34,961 bases of DNA from a virus: positions 1 through 34,961 of IMG/VR virus record IMGVR_UViG_3300007520_000045. The stretch is one strand, 5' to 3'. The stretch's first letter is position 1, and every line of letters begins with the position of its first letter. Positions 30,101 to 34,961 of the stretch are shown piece after piece. Both the position numbers and the translations under genes were made by a program. The notes beneath the pieces were generated by a model. It did no database searches. It was not told the DNA's origin and saw only the letters and a program-made list of their open reading frames with translations.

Positions 30101-33100
30101 GCCCGAGTTACGGTACTGCGGTGCAGGCGCGAGTAAACCATCCACAAAGGTATCCACAGTCTCCATAGCATCCAGCGGAGTAGTAGGACGCCCCATTAGA
30201 CGACGCACAAAGTTACCCGTAGAGTTGAGGAACCGACGCAACGCGCTGATAGGTTCGCCCTTGACGTTGATCGTCGCAAGCTCGGCGCGGAACTTGGGGT
30301 TACTCATAGCCTCAGAGAAAAACTCGTCGACGTTCTGCGCACCGTAGGCGGTACCAAGGTAGTCTTTTGTGGCCTCAAACAGTTTGACCATCTGCTTTGT
30401 AAACGGATGCGCTTTATTCGATAGCGTATCGCTCGCCGCAGCGTGGGTCATTTCGTGGATCAACGTATGCGCGTTGATACCAGTTCCTTCGTCAAGCGTT
30501 ATTGTGTTTGTCTCAGGGTCAAACATGCCCGCCGCCGGGCGACCGTCAGCCGCCTTTAGGTCTTTCTTGGTAACAAGTTTGGTACTACCCACCACAGCCG
30601 CTAACTTAGCAGCGATGTTTCGCACCTGCGGGCTAGGGGACGTGTCTGCCAGAGTGGACAGCGCAGCACCTAAATCGCCCGCCTTAATCAAATTACTCAC
30701 AGACGGGTGCAGGGGGAGGTCCAGACCGACAACGGCGTCAGCTGCGAGCAGCTTCTTGATTTTGACGTTGGTGAAGTTGAGTTGTTTCTCGGCGTTAAAG
30801 TCAGCTGCCGCTTTCGCCTCAAGCATAGCCTCGGCTTCTTCACGCTGTGCTTCTAAGGCTTCCTTGTCGCGCTGCATCTGTAAAGCATCAGTAACACCTC
30901 GTTCTTTCAACTGTGCAACGGTCAGGTCGGCATCCGCCACACTCATCAGGTCTTTCTGGATACCTATAACAGACTTACGGACCCATTCTTTACCGTTGCT
31001 ATCGAGGTTTTCCTGAGCCCATTTCACAGCCTTGCCCGCGGCTTTTCCACCCGTACCTTTGAGTAGCGGATCGCCGCGGCTCTGTGGAGTGCCCATAGCA
31101 ACGTCCTGCATCGCAAGGTAGAGCCCTTCCGCGGGGTTCGGATACAAACCAAGGTAGGTTGTTACAGCGTCAAGTGTATCCTTGTCACGGCTCTTGACGG
31201 GAGTTTCCAGCAACTTGAGGATTTTGCGGTTTTCTGTTGCGGTAAACGGATCGCCCTTGACTTGGTTGCCGGTAGCATCATACCCCCGTTTGACCTCGTC
31301 AGTAGCTTGATCGTCCCAACGCTTATTTAGAGATGCGCGAACTTCTTTAGTTGTGGCCTCTTTATCCACAGCCTTAGCTGCAGCGGTCGATTTAGCGGGC
31401 TTAGGGGCGAAACGCCCTTCCGCATCTGCTGATAATTTATTACCATCTTTAGTGCGGGCTACACCGGGGATCACTTGCCCGGCGGTTTCTGTTTTTCTGC
31501 CCGGCAACGCATCACGATTGAACTCGGTCGGTTGAGTTAGTGCGCTACGCTCCGTGCCACTTGCTCCATCAGGCACTCGAGACTCCACGACAGGGCTTCC
31601 CAATCCGCCATCTCTAGGTGCAGTAGATTCTCCGGCAAGTGGCGCGGCAGGGGTAGGGCTAGGAACTCGTCGTTGGGGTTGCACCCCTGCATCTCTGATA
31701 GCAGGCGGAACGCTTCTTCCACTTGTTGCCGGTTGAGCTTCTTGACTCGTGACATTAGACACCTCCAGAGGTTGGCCTAAGTCTACACTAGATACAGCGG
31801 GCTTGTTAAGAGGGGTAAATCCCTTGGGTGCTACTCGCGCTTCCATCTCTAATTGCGCAGGGTCTTTCACGTCTTCTCGCGTTGTGACTTCTTCTACGGC
31901 AGGGTCTTTTGCACGTAGCATACCAGACGCGCGGCGTAGGCTCTCCATCTCTTGGGGCGTTGCTTTAGGCTCTCGTAGTCCAGCTTCAGACAACGCGGAT
32001 TCGAACGCATTGCGCAACGCTACAGGCTGTTTAATATCACCAGCGGTAGCGACAGTGTCTTGCAGCACACGGGTACGAGCCTCAGACGTCTGAGCGGCAC
32101 GATCGGTATCCATATTACCCTGTGCTGTCTCTGCAGCTGACTCCGCGCGTAGCTGTGTAGCGTCTCGCTTGGCGGCTTCCTCAGTCTCTATTTCCGCTGC
32201 GAATGCGCTTTCCTCGTCCATCATATCCACAAGGTCACGCTCGGTACGCTGTGGTTGAGGTCCAAGGGAACCTTGTAGATCGAGTTCTGGCTCTACCGGC
32301 GTGGGTTCGCCTAGACGACGTTGCTCTTGTTCTTGCTGTAGAGCGAATAGGTCGGGTTGCTCAAAGGCTGCTACGTCACCACGTTCCGCGGCTTGTAGCC
32401 CTTGGCGCTCTCTTGCGCCCTCCTGCGCCGCTTGCTCGTTTCTCGCAATATCAGACTGTACAGCGCTACGCCCTGCTTTTGCGTCAGCCACCGCTGCGGC
32501 CATACGTGAGGGAGAACCCTCTGCAGGGGTTTCTGGGGTGGCCTCCATATCGGTACGGGCACGTTGTGCGAGGGCGGAACCACGTTTCTCACGTTCTTCT
32601 GCAACAACTCTCTCCAACGCGGGGAGGGGTATCTGTGTACGCTGTACAATATCCTGCATCTCAGGGAGCGATATATCCCCACGGGCCTCGATAGCGGAAC
32701 CAATGGCTTCTCTCGCGTCGCTCTCACGACGGTCTGGTAGGAGACCTGCGATACCTTCTGGCGCGGGTCCGCCACTTTGATCCGTAATCTGTAGAGGCGC
32801 TCCACCCGGTCCAGCTTTACGGCTGTTTGTAAAGGCATCCACAAGGAAATGAATAGTGGCACCCGCACCGCCGCCGTACAGAGCGGACCCACCTGTGCCC
32901 TCCATGATAGCACGTTCTGGGTTGTACCCACGTTCCGCGAGGTTCTGGACAATCTCCGCGGTGACTTCTTGCGCAGCTTCTGCGCCGCCCGTGATAGCGG
33001 CGTTTGTAATCCTCTGGCCGATTGTCTCTACTGCCTTGGGCCCAAGGTCTTTGATGAACTGTCCGATAACGGGGATGTCAACAGAGCGCATGAACCGCCC

Positions 33101-33739
33101 AAGGGGGGCTACTTCCAACAAGCCGATAGGCGCTGCTTTACGGATTGCTGCGTTACGTTGTGCTTCGGTTGCGCCGCCCTCACGTGCACGTTCACTGGCC
33201 TCACCAGCTGCAGCCCCGACACCCAACAGGGCACCAATACCGGTACCAACAGCGGCAGCAGGTAGAGCGGCGGGGGCAGAAGCGGCGGCTAGGGCGATAG
33301 GTGCAGCGAATCCCGCGATAGAACCAAACGTCTGGCCGATCTTGAAGGCAATGTCGTCCGTGTCGCCACTACTCACGTTGGGTTTGATAGCGTCCGCAAC
33401 TGACTGAATCCTGCTACGGGCAGCAAGTTCGTTTTCTTCTCCGAGCAAGGTAGCGGCACCCAGTGCGGCCGTCTCACCCACCCCTACAAACCCTGTACCA
33501 AAGCCCGAGGTAATGTCACCAAGAAACCCTGTTTCTGGCTCTAGGGGAGCTAGGTATTGTGGTGTACCACGCGCAGCTAACCGCTCGCTACGTTCCTGCG
33601 CACGCTGCACCACGAGCTCTTCGCCCGATGTACTCCCCTGCCCGTTTGCAAGCCCTACAAGTTCAGATACAGGAGTGTCCCGTGGGGCTTCCACGCGGCG
33701 TGTAGACCCGTCTTTAAGAGTAAGCGTATGTACTGCCAT
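27170..33739 (-). CDS. 2189-aa internal virion or polyvalent-type protein with HExxH
   Basis: Very large protein in the virion arm. The N-terminus has a short beta segment (MAVHTLTLKDGSTRRV) and then Gly/Ala-rich hydrophobic stretches (residues about 70-200) that could insert in membranes. Residues about 320-850 are low in complexity (Glu, Ala, Pro, Arg). HEMTH lies at 1095-1099, with E1139 and E1143 as possible third ligands, so a gluzincin-like metallopeptidase is plausible. The C-terminal 1000 residues are helical with hydrophobic segments, for example GFNVSSALVNLSQVPLFVLP. Proteins like this are packaged and ejected in podoviruses, and some belong to the polyvalent class. The exact family is unproven. 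A second gene is nested at 31537-31755. Confidence 0.75.
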   Translation of the reverse strand: MAVHTLTLKDGSTRRVEAPRDTPVSELVGLANGQGSTSGEELVVQRAQERSERLAARGTPQYLAPLEPETGFLGDITSGFGTGFVGVGETAALGAATLLGEENELAARSRIQSVADAIKPNVSSGDTDDIAFKIGQTFGSIAGFAAPIALAAASAPAALPAAAVGTGIGALLGVGAAAGEASERAREGGATEAQRNAAIRKAAPIGLLEVAPLGRFMRSVDIPVIGQFIKDLGPKAVETIGQRITNAAITGGAEAAQEVTAEIVQNLAERGYNPERAIMEGTGGSALYGGGAGATIHFLVDAFTNSRKAGPGGAPLQITDQSGGPAPEGIAGLLPDRRESDAREAIGSAIEARGDISLPEMQDIVQRTQIPLPALERVVAEEREKRGSALAQRARTDMEATPETPAEGSPSRMAAAVADAKAGRSAVQSDIARNEQAAQEGARERQGLQAAERGDVAAFEQPDLFALQQEQEQRRLGEPTPVEPELDLQGSLGPQPQRTERDLVDMMDEESAFAAEIETEEAAKRDATQLRAESAAETAQGNMDTDRAAQTSEARTRVLQDTVATAGDIKQPVALRNAFESALSEAGLREPKATPQEMESLRRASGMLRAKDPAVEEVTTREDVKDPAQLEMEARVAPKGFTPLNKPAVSSVDLGQPLEVSNVTSQEAQPATSGRSVPPAIRDAGVQPQRRVPSPTPAAPLAGESTAPRDGGLGSPVVESRVPDGASGTERSALTQPTEFNRDALPGRKTETAGQVIPGVARTKDGNKLSADAEGRFAPKPAKSTAAAKAVDKEATTKEVRASLNKRWDDQATDEVKRGYDATGNQVKGDPFTATENRKILKLLETPVKSRDKDTLDAVTTYLGLYPNPAEGLYLAMQDVAMGTPQSRGDPLLKGTGGKAAGKAVKWAQENLDSNGKEWVRKSVIGIQKDLMSVADADLTVAQLKERGVTDALQMQRDKEALEAQREEAEAMLEAKAAADFNAEKQLNFTNVKIKKLLAADAVVGLDLPLHPSVSNLIKAGDLGAALSTLADTSPSPQVRNIAAKLAAVVGSTKLVTKKDLKAADGRPAAGMFDPETNTITLDEGTGINAHTLIHEMTHAAASDTLSNKAHPFTKQMVKLFEATKDYLGTAYGAQNVDEFFSEAMSNPKFRAELATINVKGEPISALRRFLNSTGNFVRRLMGRPTTPLDAMETVDTFVDGLLAPAPQYRNSGQLLMSSTAGGVRKVLDTLVDRTQKKFGTPEARADFRRKFGNEAVEFFEQDVKGRGQNLLLKLTGSQGLADIAKAAGLGNLGYKLDRIMNEQRGSIRIANEQVKREIDKVTAWVGSVSDAKKETLDRLIYSDEYGATIYQVDPTLTVEQAKKQYAKDSDKMDVWNAQRADWNALGAGGQNAYKTMRNNYRSQYEKMRAVIFGEIDQLMKDNPEAAGKLKNEVYGKLFDKGTLDVYFPLVREGQYKLTYSAKKPKSPRDAYAVEMFTTRRERDQAKAEVEADGSFTGIETSDGELTSKNFTNAPPASFVAQTLRTLSANGVDGDVQTQIMRLFVNALPETSFARSLQKRKGTPGYMTDSVYAMKSKAYDLAGQTEKLKYAAILRALDQEIENKITPTGAAEAKSRVGKTAEYTRASFDAVRAELLNRSRFARQGANNKDLEAIGRRLNQTAFIYTIGFNVSSALVNLSQVPLFVLPMLGGKYGYKATGVAIKEAASIVTSSKNSILGNYDIRDDGVMTVKKALDVPAERRKELEDLAPLVATAVKRGQLGQGYLAEALGLEESGRVSRSGKVGAVMDNISVLSAFVFNHGEQFNRQVTLITAYKLALQKLAEDSPRMTRTERMDKAAEQAFYASQETNGGSFLETAPPIAREGVGRVAFMYKSYGLQMYYSMLKAAKVAFDSDKGKLFGEEGSPERKAAWKQLIGLHGAALFFAGVQGVPLYGAVQLLVDALYLDDEEDDFDTIVRKHIGEGWYKGAITQFAGVDVASRVALTGLLLQENRYNNDPSVEETIGHYLGGPALSVGKRLVRGVSDLREGETQRGIENLMPVAIANMYKGTFGRYADQGGAFTRRGDPIYDDMTGGEMAAQVLGFPPTEYTFRQEQNMISKGISIAVGARRSALHKKYYVAMRVGDFSAADEVYGEIDEFNRRHPEAAVTQSSIERSMAQHAKTSLEMYNGVTLSPLYRNTLEQLRSEYKQ
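31537..31755 (-). CDS. nested gene overprinted inside the giant virion gene
   Basis: A 72-aa frame on the same strand, shifted +1 against the host gene. ATG 31755 is preceded by GGAGGT at 5-6 bases, one of the best SDs in the window. The product begins MSRVKKLNRQQVEEAFRLLS and continues as a plausible folded helical protein with several Trp and Leu residues. The surrounding host-frame sequence is Pro/Ser/Ala-rich and looks disordered. By eye, the third codon positions of the nested frame are richer in G and C than those of the host frame. The function is unknown. Confidence 0.6.
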   Translation of the reverse strand: MSRVKKLNRQQVEEAFRLLSEMQGCNPNDEFLALPLPRHLPENLLHLEMADWEALSWSLECLMEQVARSVAH

Positions 33740-33742
33740 GTT

Positions 33743-34951
33743 TTATTCCCCCTCAACGGTAGAGGTTTCCACGTCATCTTCAGTTATTTCAGGTACCCCG
33801 AACTTACTTTCAAACCGCCGGGCCGCGGCTGTTTCTAGGTTCAGCAGATTGCTATCGTTCATCATTGCGTCGACCATAAAGGATAATACCTGCGCCCGCG
33901 TGTCTATGTTCTGCTGTGCTACCGCCATAGCCTCCTTGTCACCCGCTGCGCCTTGGAGCTGCATATTGAATCGCTGCATCATGGGGTCGTCAGCCATAAC
34001 CTCTGAGGTTAGTTCACTACGAGTCTTCGCTGCTAACTGTAGGAGGTTAAGGGCCGTAGCGTCGTCGAACTTCTCCCTCGCCCGTAGTGCTTCCGCTTGC
34101 TCCCCTGCGGCCTTTAACTGAACGTTATACACATTGAATAGGCGGTCAGCATCCGCGGTAGCTTGCCGTATTTGAGCAGCCCCCATTGTCGCTGCGGCGG
34201 CTCTCATACTACGTTCGTTAGCAGCGGCGTCTGCCGCGAGCTGTGTACCTAACTTAATCCCTGACGCGGAAAACACAGCGTCGGTGCCGATACGGTCTTG
34301 CTCCATCTTAAACTCGTCCATGAGACGGTTACGACGGTTGTTCTTGTTGCGAAGCATGGAGCTATAGCCACCACTCATTGCAGAACCGATAGAACCTGTA
34401 CCACCCATACCGATCAAGAACGAGTTCAAGTCGCCATTAGGACCGTAATTTTCATCATCAAACTCGGCCAGACGCTCTTTCATACCTTCATAGGACGCAT
34501 TTGCATCCGCACGCCCGGTATACTCATCAGACATCCGTGCGCCTTTTAGGAAGGCAGAGTCCGCGTTTGTCATACTCTGTGCGGGCATAGCACCGCCGCC
34601 GCCGCCGGTCCCAGCTGTTTGTGGTACAGTAAACGCCGCCGCGGTATCTTCTGGAGTCGGAACTTGCGCCGCCCTCGGAGGTGTTTCGCCCTTCTGGTTT
34701 AGCAGCGCAGATAGCCCCCCTGCAGCGGGAGCAGGGGCAGGGCGAGGAACAGGTCTGTGAGCCGGAGCTGGAGCAGGGGCAGGGCGAGGAACAGGTCTGT
34801 GAGCCGGAGCTGGAGCGGGAGCAGGACGCGGCGGTGCGATCTGCGGGTTTGTTGCCGCCATAACATCTAGGGCGTTAGTACCTGACCCCGCGGGAATAAG
34901 CCCGTTCTGTCCGGGCATACGCGCACTGCTTTCTCGACCTACGGGAACCAT
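33743..34951 (-). CDS. virion-arm protein with Pro-rich repeats and coiled coil, start uncertain
   Basis: A 402-aa frame from ATG 34951. The frame stays open to the window edge, so a longer N-terminus is possible. Residues 38-80 contain a 14-residue tandem repeat (PAPAPAPAHRPVPR), encoded by a 42-base repeat. A Gly-rich part follows (GTGSIGSAMSGGYSS), then a long Ala/Glu/Arg helix (residues 200-350) and an acidic end. Such a mix suits an internal virion or tail-associated protein encoded with the giant protein, which starts 4 bases after its stop. No named domain is visible. Confidence 0.6.
   Translation of the reverse strand: MVPVGRESSARMPGQNGLIPAGSGTNALDVMAATNPQIAPPRPAPAPAPAHRPVPRPAPAPAPAHRPVPRPAPAPAAGGLSALLNQKGETPPRAAQVPTPEDTAAAFTVPQTAGTGGGGGAMPAQSMTNADSAFLKGARMSDEYTGRADANASYEGMKERLAEFDDENYGPNGDLNSFLIGMGGTGSIGSAMSGGYSSMLRNKNNRRNRLMDEFKMEQDRIGTDAVFSASGIKLGTQLAADAAANERSMRAAAATMGAAQIRQATADADRLFNVYNVQLKAAGEQAEALRAREKFDDATALNLLQLAAKTRSELTSEVMADDPMMQRFNMQLQGAAGDKEAMAVAQQNIDTRAQVLSFMVDAMMNDSNLLNLETAAARRFESKFGVPEITEDDVETSTVEGE
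34742..34825 (-). repeat. 42-base tandem repeat coding for Pro/Ala residues
   Basis: Two adjacent copies of a 42-base unit (for example GGCGAGGAAC at 34741 and 34783), with a partial third. It encodes the 14-residue Pro-rich repeat of the 33743-34951 protein. Slippage could change the copy number. Confidence 0.8.
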
Positions 34952-34961
34952 AGATGGGGGA

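Noticed and set aside
28764-34863. Plus-strand ORFs opposite the giant and 402-aa genes, such as 32301-32780 and 33513-34121
   Set aside because: Composition reflects the antisense of the virion genes, with Ser/Arg/Ala-rich nonsense; no convincing SD.

Overview
The window looks like part of the genome of a lytic-type tailed bacteriophage, probably a podovirus-like phage of a Gram-negative, perhaps marine, bacterium. The terminase and portal are recognisable (the portal resembles the P22-like class), and one virion gene codes for 2189 residues, as in phages that carry large internal or injected proteins. Genes are tightly packed, often with ATGA-type overlaps. I see no tRNA, rRNA, insertion sequence, CRISPR array or recognisable integrase. 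The host assignment is inference from protein style only.

Layout. On the minus strand at the left (1-6.4 kb) lies the start of the late arm, read right to left: terS, terL, portal, a 65-aa protein, a GroES-like co-chaperonin, a scaffold-like protein and a truncated conserved small gene. A control region of about 1.9 kb (6.4-8.3 kb) contains one early gene (6835-7347). The rest of it is dense with promoters, terminators, palindromes, direct repeats and an origin-like cluster of GGAACA/TGTTCC boxes around an AT-rich tract. The early/replication arm runs on the plus strand from 8.3 to 27.1 kb. It starts with a chain of small coupled ORFs. Next come a MoxR-like AAA ATPase and a VWA metallopeptidase with associated proteins, unknown proteins, and a VRR-NUC nuclease. 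A predicted dATP/dGTP pyrophosphohydrolase, family A DNA polymerase, Cas4-like nuclease, SNF2 helicase, single-strand DNA-binding protein and primase-helicase follow. A terminator at 27.15 kb separates this arm from two minus-strand virion genes (27.2-34.95 kb). If the genome is circularly permuted, the two minus-strand blocks would be one continuous late arm that meets the early arm at this terminator.

Three things stand out. (1) A palindrome of form TTTAGGG-N4-CCCTAAA occurs ten times. All copies lie between 6.7 and 21.0 kb. Four sit 11-19 bases before start codons, and two lie inside small early genes. (2) A 72-codon gene with a strong ribosome binding site appears to be overprinted in the +1 frame of a low-complexity linker of the giant virion gene. 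(3) The early control region combines an origin-like arrangement, a two-copy 47-bp repeat, a three-copy 33-36-bp repeat and a promoter-terminator pair that would make an RNA of about 58 nt.
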